A DNA stretch of 64,000 bases from Methylophaga sp. 42_25_T18 (GCA_002163085.1 MAAJ01000008.1:1-64000); one strand, 5' to 3'; numbered from the stretch's first letter, positions 10,658-21,027 are shown. Translations and numbers: made by a program. Notes: generated by a model from the letters alone, not told the origin.

Positions 10658-11106
10658 TCGGTTTGTTACAACGAGTTCAACATGCCAGCGTCACGGTTGA
10701 CGACAAAAAAATTGCTCATATTGGACAAGGTTTATTAGTATTGATTGGTGTGGAACGAAATGATTCCATCGCCCAAGCTGATCGTCTGTTAACTCGTCTC
10801 TTAGGCTATCGTGTTTTCAGTGATGAGCACGATAAAATGAATTTGTCGGTACAAGATATCAATGGTGGTCTATTACTTGTTCCACAGTTCACCTTGCCGG
10901 CAAATACCAAAAAAGGTATGCGTCCAAGCTTTACTCCAGCGGCGGATCCAGAGACGGGTAGAAAATTATTTAACTACCTTGTCAGCGAGGCTCAACAACA
11001 GCATGCTGATGTCGCTAGTGGTAAGTTTAGTGCTGATATGCAAGTCTCTCTTACTAATGATGGTCCGGTAACTTTTTGGTTACACGCAGCACCAGATTCT
11101 ATTTAA
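10654..11106 (+). CDS. dtd: D-aminoacyl-tRNA deacylase
   Basis: Homodimeric proofreading enzyme that hydrolyses D-aminoacyl-tRNA (and Gly-tRNA-Ala). The two active-site motifs are VPQFTLPANT (usual form SQFTLxADT, so Ser is replaced by Pro) and NDGPVTFWL with the Gly-cisPro pair. Starts MIGLLQRVQHASVTVD; 150 aa against a usual 145. Translationally coupled to pip by an ATGA overlap. Confidence 0.94.
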   Translation: MIGLLQRVQHASVTVDDKKIAHIGQGLLVLIGVERNDSIAQADRLLTRLLGYRVFSDEHDKMNLSVQDINGGLLLVPQFTLPANTKKGMRPSFTPAADPETGRKLFNYLVSEAQQQHADVASGKFSADMQVSLTNDGPVTFWLHAAPDSI

Positions 11107-11115
11107 GGTATATCC

Positions 11116-11730
11116 ATGCGCAATTTTTTGATTGGTTTAATGCTCACTGTTGCCGGTATTGGCGCACTAATGTTTATCCCCTCCAAGCAGGCACCTGCGC
11201 CCATGCCATGGGAAACCATGATCATGGCTGACGGTAATACCCAAGTTTTTGATATTCACCTTGGCAAAACAACATTTAGACAAGCGCAAAGTATTTTTAA
11301 GGTTTACGGTAAAACGGCTATCTTTAGTCAATCTGAACATGAACCAACAATAGAAGCTTATTTTGAAAGTGTTAATTTGGGCGGTTTGTCAGCCAAAATA
11401 GTGCTTAACTTAATCGTCACTGGCCAACCTATCAAAGCCATGTTAGATCGAGCTCATGATGCACGATTACAGCCCAGTGGTGCTCGACGCTACGAGCTTC
11501 ACAGTGACGATCATGCTCGCTTACTTGACTCTCCCATTATCGCTATTACCTATATCCCTACAGTAAGACTGGATGAAAAGATGATTTTAGATAGGTTCGG
11601 CAAAGCAGATAATATTCAACAACCCGCTCAGCAAGCAAATAATAGTATTTGGCATTATCCAAGAATAGGCTTATCAGTGACGTTTAATCTGGAAGAAAAA
11701 ACAGTATTGCAATACAAGGTACAAGATTAA
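11116..11730 (+). CDS. Membrane-anchored protein of unknown function
   Basis: I do not recognise this 204-residue protein. An N-terminal hydrophobic segment (about residues 4-21) would be an uncleaved anchor or signal; the rest is soluble and probably periplasmic. The body has KTTFRQAQSIFKVYGKTAIF and a later YIPTVRLDEKMILDRFGKADN, two similar-looking halves that may each track a duplicated small fold. AAGG lies 7 bases before the ATG, nine bases after dtd, so it is the third gene of pip-dtd. It converges almost flush (4 bases) on the GGDEF-EAL gene. Confidence 0.75.
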   Translation: MRNFLIGLMLTVAGIGALMFIPSKQAPAPMPWETMIMADGNTQVFDIHLGKTTFRQAQSIFKVYGKTAIFSQSEHEPTIEAYFESVNLGGLSAKIVLNLIVTGQPIKAMLDRAHDARLQPSGARRYELHSDDHARLLDSPIIAITYIPTVRLDEKMILDRFGKADNIQQPAQQANNSIWHYPRIGLSVTFNLEEKTVLQYKVQD

Positions 11731-11734
11731 ACTA

Positions 11735-14700
11735 TTAGACTTCTATAGCCTCATTTTGAATAAATTCAACTAAGTCTTCAAGAATGAGAGGTTTGCTGAA
11801 GTAATAGCCTTGTACCCGCTGACAGCCATGTTCTTGCAAAAATGCTAGTTGTCCGGAGGTCTCGACACCTTCAGCAACGACATCTAATTGCAAGCGTTTA
11901 GACATGGCTAGAATGGCATCGACAATGGCAGCATCATCTGCATCTTCAGTCACATCTCTTACAAATGATCGATCTATCTTCAATACGTGTAACGGGAACT
12001 GCTTCAGGTAAGACAAGGATGAATAGCCGGTGCCAAAATCATCAATAGCTAAGGTAATACCCAGTTCAGCTAACTCTCGTAAGCCAGTAATGGCCAAATC
12101 ACTATCGGTCATCAAGATACTTTCTGTAATTTCTAATTCGAGATTGCTGGCAGACATAGCCAAATCTTCCAGAAGATGTTCGACAAAAGAGGTTAACTGT
12201 CCCCCTCTAAATTGACGGCCTGACAAATTCACAGCCATTAAGAAATCAGGAGGTACTACCTCTTTGAACGACATATATGCTTGGCAAGCTTGTCGTAAAA
12301 CCTGCTCTCCTACCGTAGCTATCAAGCCGGTATCTTCCAGTATGGGTACAAACTGAACGGGAGAAACATTCCCCCACTGCTCGCTGTACCAACGTAACAA
12401 GGCTTCGGCACCGATGATCTTACCCGTTTCCAGATCAATTTGAGGTTGGAAATGAAGGAAAAACTCATTATTCTCAACGGCTCTTCGCAAGCTCGTCTCC
12501 ATGGCTAAGCGTTTATCAGCTTGGGCATTCATTTCAGCAGAGTAAAACTGGAAATTATTACGACCGTGTTTTTTCGCGTGATACATAGCCGCGTCTGCAT
12601 TCCTTAATAAGAGATCAACATCGCGACCATCAGAGGGGTACAAGCTTATGCCAATACTTGGGCTAATATTCACCTCGGTAGAGTCTAATAAATACGTCAA
12701 AGATATTGCCTCTAAAATCTTATCGGCTACTTTTGCCACATATTTTGCTGAACGGACATCTTCTAAAATAACCGTGAATTCATCGCCACCAAGACGTGCA
12801 ACCGTATCACCTTCACGTACGCACGATTTTAATCTGTTCGCCACTTCGCAGAGCAGTATATCGCCCGCTTTATGACCTAATGAATCATTGATGTTTTTAA
12901 AGTGATCCAAGTCAAGGAAAAAGACCGCCAGGGTGCCAGAATTACGTTGTGTCTTGTGCAGCGCATGCTCAAGGCGATCGTTAAATACTGTTCGGTTTGG
13001 TAGCCCCGTCAAGCTATCAAAGTTGGCTAGTTTTCTTAACCTTTGCTCACTTTCACGTTGATTAGTCACATCTTCAAACAACCAAATCGTACCGTCTTGC
13101 GGATGAGATGGATCGATAGCCTTAGTGGATAAAGCACACCAAAATGTTTCACCATTTTGACGAACCAGTTCCACCTGCCCTTCAAAATTTTCACCTTGCT
13201 CTAATACACCATAAGCCTGCTCTCTTAATTGATTAAAGGCTTCATCAGAAGGGTATAAACAGCGGGTACTCTGGCCGGCAATTTCCTCGCGGTCACAAGC
13301 AAATAATTCTTCAAACTTATGATTAACGCGCAGTAAATTTCTATCTTTAATAAAGGCAATACCCACCATGGCATTTTCCAAAATAGTATCTAATTCCGAA
13401 CTCGTTGTTCTCAAGTTTGCTTCGGCCTGTTTTAACGCCGTAATATCAGAAATAACACACACCCAGAAATCTTTATCTAAGCTTGAAACTAGGCTCATTG
13501 ATAGGCCCATAGAGAAAGGCTTTCCATCTAGACCTATACCGTCAAATTCATGTTCCTGACCAGCAATTTGTGTATTGACTATGTCAGCTAAATATTCAAT
13601 ATTTTGCCCTTCCGCAAAGAACTGAATAATATTTAAGCCCAATAATGAATGTTTATCTGCACTCAGCACTCTATCAGCTGCTGGATTGGCCGACTCAATA
13701 AGACCTACAGGTGATAAGGTTAAAATGGCTTCGGGCACATCATTCAAAATTGCACTAATGTACTGTTCACGTGACTCAAGTGAATCTTTCGCCTCAGCTA
13801 AAGCATCGAGCAGGCTCTGTGTATTGCTAGCAAATAAATTAAAATCATCGGCTAATATCGAAAATTCACTTTTACCGGCGACGACTCTTAATCGAGTATC
13901 AAATTGCTCCAGTAACAAGGCGTGCATCGCACTCCTTAACTCACCCAATGGGCCATTAATTCTTGCTGAAATAGACAGTACAAACCACACCATACTTAGC
14001 GTAATCAATGTGCTTAATATAATAATTATCCAATGTGTATTTTCTGACACCCGCGATGCTTGGCTGACAATCTTCATGCTTTGTAAGCTCACCAAGACTG
14101 ATAAGTCATCCAGAGCAGCCATCATTGAGCTTAATGCCGATAATGAATTGTGTTGCTCAAATTGAAGTTGCACATTATTTTCTAGCTGCATCGTTCGAAT
14201 ATTAAATATCGACTCAGTATCGTCTAATACCAACAACATTAAGCTTTTTATATCCGTAGCCAAACCTTGAGTTCGAGACAATAATTCATCATCACCGGTA
14301 AGTTGTCGCTGTAATTGCTCGATTGCCGAATTTAAAATCGATTCATCTTGGCGAATGTCATTTTCACGCATGCTCAATAAAGCATCGGTATTTGTCATCA
14401 GCATTAACTTGTGTGTCAGACGAGTAATATCTAACACTCTTAAACGAACAATTTGACTCAGTTTTTGGATCTCAGCTTGCTGATCAAACATGGCAAGCTC
14501 TAACAAATCACGTGTTCCAGAATCGGCTTCAAGTGATCGTCTGAAATTACGTTTATATCGACTTAAATTAAGATTTATCAGTCCTGAAATAGCTTCAACA
14601 CGAGTTTGAACTTTCCGCTCTAATTCTCCAATGCTTAACACCTGCTGATAAGCTAAGACATCTAAATGGTGTCTTTTCTCAACGCTATTAAATAGCTTTG

Positions 14701-15100
14701 TATCTACCCTCAAAAATTGATAGTAGTGCTGATTCAGGCTGGCTGCTGCCAAGCTCCCACCTTCCACTTGAGTCACTATCGAGTTAAGGTTTTTCCAATG
14801 AGAATTAAATTGTTCTTCCAGTTGCTGTCGAGGAAGTAAATCCGCCACTTCTTCTAGTGATTGCGACGCTATTAATTGCTCTTGTCTGGCAATAAATAAT
14901 GAGGCTGTCACACTCAATTGACGACTGGTACTTTCTAAAGGTAAAACACGCTCAGTCAGCTCCTGCTGGGTGTCCAAAAAGAAATCATTGGCATACAGCG
15001 CAACGACAGCAATAACAGCTATCGCGATGAGTGTTGCCAATGACCATAGCTGGAGCAATCCTTTTATACTCCAGCCTTTAAATATACTTGTACTTAACAC
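11735..15100 (-). CDS. Membrane c-di-GMP enzyme with sensor region, HAMP, two PAS, GGDEF and EAL domains
   Basis: Predicted bifunctional diguanylate cyclase/phosphodiesterase of 1121 aa. Membrane helix at about residues 14-37, a long helical periplasmic sensor (about 40-350), second helix at about 355-377, HAMP (about 378-430), PAS at about 445-560 and 568-690, GGDEF at about 695-855 with GGDEF intact at 771-775 and an I-site REGD at 762-765, and EAL at about 870-1115 with EALLRW at 899-904, DDFGTGYSS and AEGVET. Both catalytic sites look intact. The start is a GTG at 15100, one base after the stop of the binding-protein gene. That spacing suggests the binding protein is its ligand sensor. 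Net activity cannot be read from sequence. Confidence 0.93.
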   Translation of the reverse strand: MLSTSIFKGWSIKGLLQLWSLATLIAIAVIAVVALYANDFFLDTQQELTERVLPLESTSRQLSVTASLFIARQEQLIASQSLEEVADLLPRQQLEEQFNSHWKNLNSIVTQVEGGSLAAASLNQHYYQFLRVDTKLFNSVEKRHHLDVLAYQQVLSIGELERKVQTRVEAISGLINLNLSRYKRNFRRSLEADSGTRDLLELAMFDQQAEIQKLSQIVRLRVLDITRLTHKLMLMTNTDALLSMRENDIRQDESILNSAIEQLQRQLTGDDELLSRTQGLATDIKSLMLLVLDDTESIFNIRTMQLENNVQLQFEQHNSLSALSSMMAALDDLSVLVSLQSMKIVSQASRVSENTHWIIIILSTLITLSMVWFVLSISARINGPLGELRSAMHALLLEQFDTRLRVVAGKSEFSILADDFNLFASNTQSLLDALAEAKDSLESREQYISAILNDVPEAILTLSPVGLIESANPAADRVLSADKHSLLGLNIIQFFAEGQNIEYLADIVNTQIAGQEHEFDGIGLDGKPFSMGLSMSLVSSLDKDFWVCVISDITALKQAEANLRTTSSELDTILENAMVGIAFIKDRNLLRVNHKFEELFACDREEIAGQSTRCLYPSDEAFNQLREQAYGVLEQGENFEGQVELVRQNGETFWCALSTKAIDPSHPQDGTIWLFEDVTNQRESEQRLRKLANFDSLTGLPNRTVFNDRLEHALHKTQRNSGTLAVFFLDLDHFKNINDSLGHKAGDILLCEVANRLKSCVREGDTVARLGGDEFTVILEDVRSAKYVAKVADKILEAISLTYLLDSTEVNISPSIGISLYPSDGRDVDLLLRNADAAMYHAKKHGRNNFQFYSAEMNAQADKRLAMETSLRRAVENNEFFLHFQPQIDLETGKIIGAEALLRWYSEQWGNVSPVQFVPILEDTGLIATVGEQVLRQACQAYMSFKEVVPPDFLMAVNLSGRQFRGGQLTSFVEHLLEDLAMSASNLELEITESILMTDSDLAITGLRELAELGITLAIDDFGTGYSSLSYLKQFPLHVLKIDRSFVRDVTEDADDAAIVDAILAMSKRLQLDVVAEGVETSGQLAFLQEHGCQRVQGYYFSKPLILEDLVEFIQNEAIEV

Positions 15101-15101
15101 A

Positions 15102-16271
15102 TCAACGTTCCTTCATCCATGAAAGTTCATCCCAACTAAATAAATTAAAATGGCCATCTTTCAGATAGGATAGCCATAGCTTGTCAATGGCCTGATGATC
15201 ATCTCTATTCAGTTCAATATTAACGCCCAAACCTATATCCAAGTCTGAGAGCATTTCCAAGCCATCAATAATACTTTCCTTACTAATTTCACCATCGATA
15301 TTGAGTAAACCGTGATGAAATATCTTGGCCGCAATATAACCTTCTAATGAAACAAAGTTAGCGTCTAATGACACATCATATTGCTGCAACCTGGCTAAAT
15401 ATTCCTCAATGATGGGAAGTTCTGCGTTCCAATGCGGTACAACCTGCATAACGATCACATTTTCCACATCGTTTTCCAATGCTTTTTTAAGTGAGTGACT
15501 ATCTACAAATGAAAGATTAAGAAATAAAACATCAGGCATGTCATGTTGTAATAAGGTTATAAACTTCGCTGAAGCCGCTGACCCACCCGCCATGATGATT
15601 GCTTTAGGCTCAATAGGGGCATCAAGTATTGTTGCGACGGCATCCTCAACATTAACGGTATTACGAGTATATCGGCCATGGGCAAGCTGACTGATATCAG
15701 TAAAACCATGTTGTTCAAGCGCTTTTTTTGCACCACGAAAGCCAGAGTCACCATAGCTATCTCGTTGAGTGAAAAATGCAATCTGTGTGGGTTCTATTCC
15801 CGATTCCAACAAGCCATCAACCATCTCAGTGGTTTCTGCCGCATAACTTGAACGGTAATTGATGACATAACGACTTGGCGGTGTTGTCCTGAGCACATCT
15901 CCACCAGAAAAAGCACCAAACAAGACTGTTTTATATTTTTTGGCAATAGGGACGGTTACTACCGCGGTAGGCGTCCCCACATTACCAATAACAGCGACAA
16001 CATTATCTTCCTCAATGAGTGATCGCATATTTGAACCGGCACGCTCTGGCTCATAACCATCATCTTTAACGATAAGTTTAAGTTTGCGTCCGCCGACACC
16101 ACCTTGGCTATTTACATAATGGAAATAACTGGCAATACCTGCTTGCATCTCTTTACCTAATGCAGCTGAAGGGCCGGTTAAAGCGGCGGTCATACCTACA
16201 GTTATCTTTTCTGCAGCCATAACACTTAAAGAAAACATCAATAAGATGCTGGTACCAACTAGTCTAATCAC
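15102..16271 (-). CDS. Periplasmic ligand-binding protein, LivJ/urea-amide type
   Basis: Type I periplasmic binding fold as in branched-chain amino acid or amide/urea ABC receptors. Signal peptide of about 19 residues ending VMAA, then EKITVGMTAALTGPSAALGKEMQAGIASYFHYVN, typical of the family. 389 aa. The GTG start overlaps the ccoS stop by four bases. No ABC permease or ATPase genes are nearby; the next gene is a membrane GGDEF-EAL protein with a large periplasmic part. I infer a signalling receptor rather than a transporter component. Ligand unknown. Confidence 0.9.
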   Translation of the reverse strand: MIRLVGTSILLMFSLSVMAAEKITVGMTAALTGPSAALGKEMQAGIASYFHYVNSQGGVGGRKLKLIVKDDGYEPERAGSNMRSLIEEDNVVAVIGNVGTPTAVVTVPIAKKYKTVLFGAFSGGDVLRTTPPSRYVINYRSSYAAETTEMVDGLLESGIEPTQIAFFTQRDSYGDSGFRGAKKALEQHGFTDISQLAHGRYTRNTVNVEDAVATILDAPIEPKAIIMAGGSAASAKFITLLQHDMPDVLFLNLSFVDSHSLKKALENDVENVIVMQVVPHWNAELPIIEEYLARLQQYDVSLDANFVSLEGYIAAKIFHHGLLNIDGEISKESIIDGLEMLSDLDIGLGVNIELNRDDHQAIDKLWLSYLKDGHFNLFSWDELSWMKER

Positions 16272-16450
16272 GGTTTATTTGATTCGTCTTCTAGCTTTTC
16301 ATCAACTATCGGCTCATCATCCATCAGGATGCGATTTGCAGCCCCATCCATATCATCATATTGACCACTGCGTACAGCCCAAAAAAATATCCCAACACCT
16401 AGTAGACCAAGTAGCAACATACCGGGCAATAGGCCATAAATTACTTCCAC
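16268..16450 (-). CDS. ccoS: cbb3 oxidase maturation protein CcoS
   Basis: A 60-residue single-helix membrane protein needed for heme/copper incorporation into cbb3 oxidase. Helix at about residues 5-25 (LLPGMLLLGLLGVGIFFWAV), then the family motif NRILMDDEP. GTG start at 16450 preceded by GAGGTGAG inside the ccoI end. It follows ccoI by three bases and its stop overlaps the next gene. Confidence 0.92.
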   Translation of the reverse strand: MEVIYGLLPGMLLLGLLGVGIFFWAVRSGQYDDMDGAANRILMDDEPIVDEKLEDESNKP

Positions 16451-16453
16451 AAC

Positions 16454-18886
16454 TCACCTCTCAAACACTCGCCTTATTCTGGCGGCATTGCCAATCACTA
16501 ATAATGAACTCACTGGCATAGTTAGTGCTGCCACAAGTGGGCTGACCAACGCCATCATCGCTAATGGCACCATAATCACATTATAAGAGATTGATAATAC
16601 AATATTCTGTTTGATTGTGCGTAAAGTTCTACTTGCCAGTTGCCTAGCTTGTGCTACTTGCTGTAAATCATTATGTGACAATACGATATCTGCACTTTCT
16701 ATCGATACGTCAGTGCCAGATGCTAATGCAATACCAATATCAGCCTGAATTAATGCTGGCGCATCATTCACTCCATCGCCAACCATCGCCACAATGTCAC
16801 CCTGCTGTTGCAATTGGCGAACAACATCGGCTTTATCTTTTGGCATTACTTCTGCCAGCCGGGTGATATCGCCAAGTTCAGCCGTCACCGCAGCCACTAC
16901 CGACTTTCTGTCCCCACTTAATACCGTAATGGCTATCTGCTGTTGCTGTAACTCGGCGATGATTGTTTTCACATCTGTGCGAAGTTCATCCATTAAACCA
17001 ATTAGTCCTGATAGTACGCCATCAACAGCAACAAAGACACAGCTCACACCTTGTTGTTCTAGTTTATCGATTTGAGCTTGCTGTTGTTGTTTTCCTTTTA
17101 TCTCATGTTTTAATAACCAAGCCTGTGTGCCAACCAATATCTGCTGGCCTGCTACCGTCGCCGTTACTCCTTCGCCAGGTGATGAAATAAAATCTGTTAG
17201 CGGGAGTAGCTCAAGTTGTTTCTCTCTCCCCGCCTGGTATACCGCCTTGGCCACACTATGTTCTGAGTATTGCTCAACAGATGCCGCTAAGATCAGTAAG
17301 TCATTTGGCGTCAGCTCAGAAAATGACTCAATATTCACCACCTGTAATTGACCTTGCGTTAAGGTACCAGTCTTATCAAATACTATATGAGTCACCTGTG
17401 ATAATAATTCCAGAGCAGCCCCTTGTTTCACTAAAATTCCTCGACTAGCGCCTACACCGGTGGCCACAGCCACAGACATCGGTGTTGCCAAACCAAAAGC
17501 GCAAGGGCAAGTAATTATTAATACCGATGTGGCCGCCAATAACGCAATTTCAAAGTCAAGCTGATACCAATAGAAAAAGGTGAGCGTTGCTAGTGTTAAG
17601 GTAATGGATACAAACCAAGGAACCACTTTATCAGTAAGTGATTGAATGGGCGCTTTAGATGCTTGGGCCTCTTCCATCAACGTAACAATTTTTGCTAAGG
17701 CCGTGTTTCTTAATATCTGTTCAGCTTTGACTGTAAATGCACCTTCTCCATTAAGGCTGCCTGCCACCACCTTATCTCCTAAGGTTTTAACCACGGGTAT
17801 TGATTCGCCAGTCAGCATAGATTCATCGACAGCACTTTGACCTTCCACAATGGTCCCGTCTACCGGGACCTTTTCACCGGGTTTAACTAAGACTAAATCA
17901 CCAATAACAACTGAACGGAGTGGGAGAATTTGGTTGCCACTATCTGTAATTACTGTTGCCAATTTGGGTTGCATCTCTACTAAGCGGCTAGTTGCCGATA
18001 AGGCTTGTTTCTTTGATAACGCTTCTAGGTAACGACCGACCAGTATGACAAACAGAAAATTAACCACCGTATCAAAATACACATCGCCATGAACCGGGTT
18101 TATGACTGTGATGTACGTTGAATAACTATAGGTGGCGATGGCACCTATCGCTATCGGAAGATCCATCGTTAAATATCTGTGCCACAAACCTAACACCGCA
18201 TTTTGCAAAAAAGGATAACCCGCATAAAGTAATGTGGGGGTGGCAATTATAAATCCTATCCACTGGAACCAATTGCGAAACTCACCTTGGTCTGCGCCGG
18301 AATACAATGCAATGGAAACCCACATCAAGTTCATCATCGCAAAACCAGCAAAGGCCATGCGATATAATAATCCTCGATGGCGACGCGCTATAGCACCTTC
18401 TGCAGTATCAGGATCAAACGGTACTGCTGAGTAACCAATATCACCCAAGCTCTGTAATAGTGTAGATAAAGAAGTCTGTTGATTATTCCAACGTAAGCGT
18501 AGACGTCTAGCTGTTAGATTCACTTCTGCTGATATAACACCGTTAACTTTAGCTAAGGAGTGCTCTATTAACCAAACACATGCTGCACAGTGAATGCCAT
18601 CAATTAGTAAATTAATGGTGCGCTCATCACCAAGAGTATCAACATAATCAGTCTGAACTTCATCAGAATCATAGGACGCCAACTCTGCCGGTATTGCAGC
18701 CGGTGGGCTTAACGTTTCACCGGCTGGTGTCCTTTGATAAAAACTCTGTAGTCCGGCAGCATAAATAGTCTGACAAACAGTTTGACAGGAAAAACAGCAA
18801 AACTCACGTTCGACACCCGCCAATGAACTGCTAAAAAGATCAGTCTCATTAATAGGTAAACTACAGTGGTAACAGCTTTCAGACAA
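16454..18886 (-). CDS. ccoI: Copper P1B-type ATPase for cbb3 oxidase assembly
   Basis: CcoI/FixI exports Cu+ from the cytoplasm for the binuclear centre of cbb3 oxidase. N-terminal Cys cluster (CYHC at 5-8, CCFSC at 30-34) typical of this subfamily, a heavy-metal-associated domain with C100-A-A-C103, transmembrane metal motif [11 protein letters not shown], phosphorylation site DKTGTLTQG, and [10 protein letters not shown]. 810 aa. Start is a TTG at 18886 with TAGG five bases upstream; no ATG precedes the Cys cluster. It lies between fixH and ccoS. Confidence 0.95.
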   Translation of the reverse strand: MSESCYHCSLPINETDLFSSSLAGVEREFCCFSCQTVCQTIYAAGLQSFYQRTPAGETLSPPAAIPAELASYDSDEVQTDYVDTLGDERTINLLIDGIHCAACVWLIEHSLAKVNGVISAEVNLTARRLRLRWNNQQTSLSTLLQSLGDIGYSAVPFDPDTAEGAIARRHRGLLYRMAFAGFAMMNLMWVSIALYSGADQGEFRNWFQWIGFIIATPTLLYAGYPFLQNAVLGLWHRYLTMDLPIAIGAIATYSYSTYITVINPVHGDVYFDTVVNFLFVILVGRYLEALSKKQALSATSRLVEMQPKLATVITDSGNQILPLRSVVIGDLVLVKPGEKVPVDGTIVEGQSAVDESMLTGESIPVVKTLGDKVVAGSLNGEGAFTVKAEQILRNTALAKIVTLMEEAQASKAPIQSLTDKVVPWFVSITLTLATLTFFYWYQLDFEIALLAATSVLIITCPCAFGLATPMSVAVATGVGASRGILVKQGAALELLSQVTHIVFDKTGTLTQGQLQVVNIESFSELTPNDLLILAASVEQYSEHSVAKAVYQAGREKQLELLPLTDFISSPGEGVTATVAGQQILVGTQAWLLKHEIKGKQQQQAQIDKLEQQGVSCVFVAVDGVLSGLIGLMDELRTDVKTIIAELQQQQIAITVLSGDRKSVVAAVTAELGDITRLAEVMPKDKADVVRQLQQQGDIVAMVGDGVNDAPALIQADIGIALASGTDVSIESADIVLSHNDLQQVAQARQLASRTLRTIKQNIVLSISYNVIMVPLAMMALVSPLVAALTMPVSSLLVIGNAARIRRVFER

Positions 18887-18934
18887 AATAACCTACTTCA
18901 GCCAATTATTAATTTGATGGATGCTAGCCTTGTA

Positions 18935-19438
18935 TTAAGGAGAAATAGTGATACGTTTTGTAGTCAAAAATTCTTGCTCACCCCGTTTCGCTTCAACGAT
19001 GAGATCCCATATTCCAGGTAGACTAAAACTGATATCGGCTGTGTAGACACCCGCTTGTTTCTTTGTCATTTCCACTGAAAAATCAGCGCGAGCATCAGAT
19101 GGACGATAGGCATGAATCATTACAAAGTCCAAATCAAGTCCGACAGAGTTTTGTCCTTGCAACAATACCTCATAGCCTTGAACTTGATTAACACGCGTTT
19201 TTGTTGGTGCCAAGATCAAGCCTGTCCAGCCCAACGCTTTTTCTTGTTCTATGCGTTTTTGAGTCAGCTCATAGGCTTCACCACGTTCATAAAAATCTTC
19301 GACAACCAAATTTGGCGGCGACTTAAATGCAAGATAAATGAAAATGCCATTCGCCGTTAAAAACGTCACCAAAAATGCAAGCAATCCTAATACCCAAGGG
19401 TTTTTTAATGCTTGTGGATTCTTTTGAGAAATATTCAT
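18935..19438 (-). CDS. fixH: FixH family cbb3 oxidase assembly protein
   Basis: Membrane protein of 167 aa with one N-terminal helix (about residues 14-37) and a periplasmic domain. NLVVEDFYERGEAYE and GIWDLIVEAKRGEQEF are typical of FixH/CcoH. The protein is required with CcoI for cbb3 assembly; its exact role is unsettled. ATG at 19438. Placed between ccoG and ccoI as in most cbb3 clusters. Confidence 0.9.
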   Translation of the reverse strand: MNISQKNPQALKNPWVLGLLAFLVTFLTANGIFIYLAFKSPPNLVVEDFYERGEAYELTQKRIEQEKALGWTGLILAPTKTRVNQVQGYEVLLQGQNSVGLDLDFVMIHAYRPSDARADFSVEMTKKQAGVYTADISFSLPGIWDLIVEAKRGEQEFLTTKRITISP

Positions 19439-19464
19439 ATTTTATTAACCTACTTATCTTGAGC

Positions 19465-20886
19465 CTATTTAGGCCCGATAAACATACTCTTATAATTAAT
19501 CGATAGACTGGGATTAGAGATAACTTCGCCGGTAAAAATGATTGGCGCGATATCGTTATTTAGTTTCTCTAGTGGAATGCGAACTAAGGCAGTAATAGGA
19601 ATCACCTTGCCGGGTTCAATCGTTAAAACATTATTCAAACCGTGTAGTGTCGCCCCCTCTAACCCTTTAATGCTGTATTGAATTTGTAACGGTTCTTTGG
19701 TTTTATTGAGCAACTTTAAGGTGTACTTATTTTGAATCGAGCCATCACTCAAACGGACAAATAACGGCTGACGCTGATGAATAACTTTAAATTCTGTCGG
19801 TGATAAATTAATGAATCCATAGATAACACCAGATAACGCTGTGAGTAATATTAGGCTATAAATAATGACCCGCGGACGTTTAAACCACGTGGCAACATTA
19901 ACATTATGATGTAACTCTTTATATGAGGCATATCGAATCAAACCATGAGGTTGATGAGTTTTCTCCATAATACTGTCGCAAGCATCAATGCACATGCCAC
20001 AAGTAATACAGCCTTCTTGTTGGCCTTTTCGTATATCAATACCTGTCGGACACACGGCAACACAAACATTACAATCTATGCAACTACCTTTATGCGCGTC
20101 TAGCTGACCTTTTTTGACCTTGCCTCGTGGCTCGCCACGCTCGGCATCATAAGAAGGCAGAACGGTATCCTGGTCATACATGACACCTTGCAGGCGTGCA
20201 TATGGACATAACCAAAAGCAGACTTGCTCACGCATAAAACCGGCAAAAAGATAGGTTCCCCCGGTAAACATGCCTAACACTACCCACGCGGGCATAGCTG
20301 CCTGCAAGTTTAAATAGTCATGCCAAAGTTGAAAGGCATCGGTGAACCAGGCGGTAAACGAGACCCCCGTTAATACTGCAATAGCCAGCCACAAGCTGTG
20401 TTTTGACACAACACGTACTGTTTTATTCAGTGTCCATGGTGCATTTTTGAATTTTAATGCTTTCTGTGGGGTATTACCTTCCAGCTTAGTTTCAATAAAA
20501 GTATAGACATCTGTCCACACAGTTTGAAAACAAAAATAGCCACAAAAAACACGGCCGGCGACACTGGTTACCGCTGCCAATAAAATGGCAAAAAATAACA
20601 ATGTCAGCGATAACATCCAGATATCTTGCGGGAAGACCGTGATATCTAAAAAGTTAAATTGGCGATTTGGAATATCAAACAATACAGCTTGATCACCATT
20701 CCAGCGAAAATAGGGGCCAAAAAATAGAACTAACCAGATTGACATGCCAAACCATTTAAGCCGACGGAAACGACCAGCCATGCGTTTTGCTACGATTTTT
20801 ATCCCGCCGGCATTGACGTGCCAGTCACGTGTTTCTTGATAAATATCATCAATATTTCCAACTGGAATGTTCTGTTTTTCAGTCAC
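19465..20886 (-). CDS. ccoG: Polyferredoxin CcoG, cbb3 oxidase copper assembly
   Basis: Membrane iron-sulfur protein, shown in Rhodobacter to reduce copper for cbb3 assembly. Several membrane helices, CGYFCFQTVW and CFWLCPYARLQG motifs, then two [4Fe-4S] clusters, CIDCNVCVAVCPTG and CITCGMCIDACD, and a C-terminal periplasmic immunoglobulin-like domain. 473 aa; GTG start at 20886 with a weak AGG upstream. A terminator separates it from the ccoNOQP part, so it may have its own promoter or rely on read-through. Confidence 0.95.
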   Translation of the reverse strand: MTEKQNIPVGNIDDIYQETRDWHVNAGGIKIVAKRMAGRFRRLKWFGMSIWLVLFFGPYFRWNGDQAVLFDIPNRQFNFLDITVFPQDIWMLSLTLLFFAILLAAVTSVAGRVFCGYFCFQTVWTDVYTFIETKLEGNTPQKALKFKNAPWTLNKTVRVVSKHSLWLAIAVLTGVSFTAWFTDAFQLWHDYLNLQAAMPAWVVLGMFTGGTYLFAGFMREQVCFWLCPYARLQGVMYDQDTVLPSYDAERGEPRGKVKKGQLDAHKGSCIDCNVCVAVCPTGIDIRKGQQEGCITCGMCIDACDSIMEKTHQPHGLIRYASYKELHHNVNVATWFKRPRVIIYSLILLTALSGVIYGFINLSPTEFKVIHQRQPLFVRLSDGSIQNKYTLKLLNKTKEPLQIQYSIKGLEGATLHGLNNVLTIEPGKVIPITALVRIPLEKLNNDIAPIIFTGEVISNPSLSINYKSMFIGPK

Positions 20887-20978
20887 TTACGGAAACCTCA
20901 AAGGTGAAACAATTTCACAAAATTGCATCGTCACAATATAAGCATTCCCTTATCTTATACTATCAATCACTAACTACT

Positions 20979-21006
20979 AAAAAGCCGACAATCATGCCGG
21001 CTTTTT
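20979..21006 (-). terminator. Intrinsic terminator after the ccoNOQP group
   Basis: Nine-bp stem AAAAAGCCG/CGGCTTTTT with a 10-base loop. It follows the 39-residue peptide gene by 21 bases and precedes ccoG by about 90 bases. It would cap structural-gene transcripts or lower ccoG-fixH-ccoI-ccoS expression relative to the oxidase subunits. The near-symmetric arms could also work on the plus strand, where no gene ends. Confidence 0.75.
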
Positions 21007-21027
21007 AGTTCACAGAAGGAGAGTGAA

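Noticed and set aside
13686..14165. 159-codon plus-strand ORF inside the GGDEF-EAL gene
   Set aside because: It lies wholly antisense to a well-supported domain, with no ribosome site or family features.
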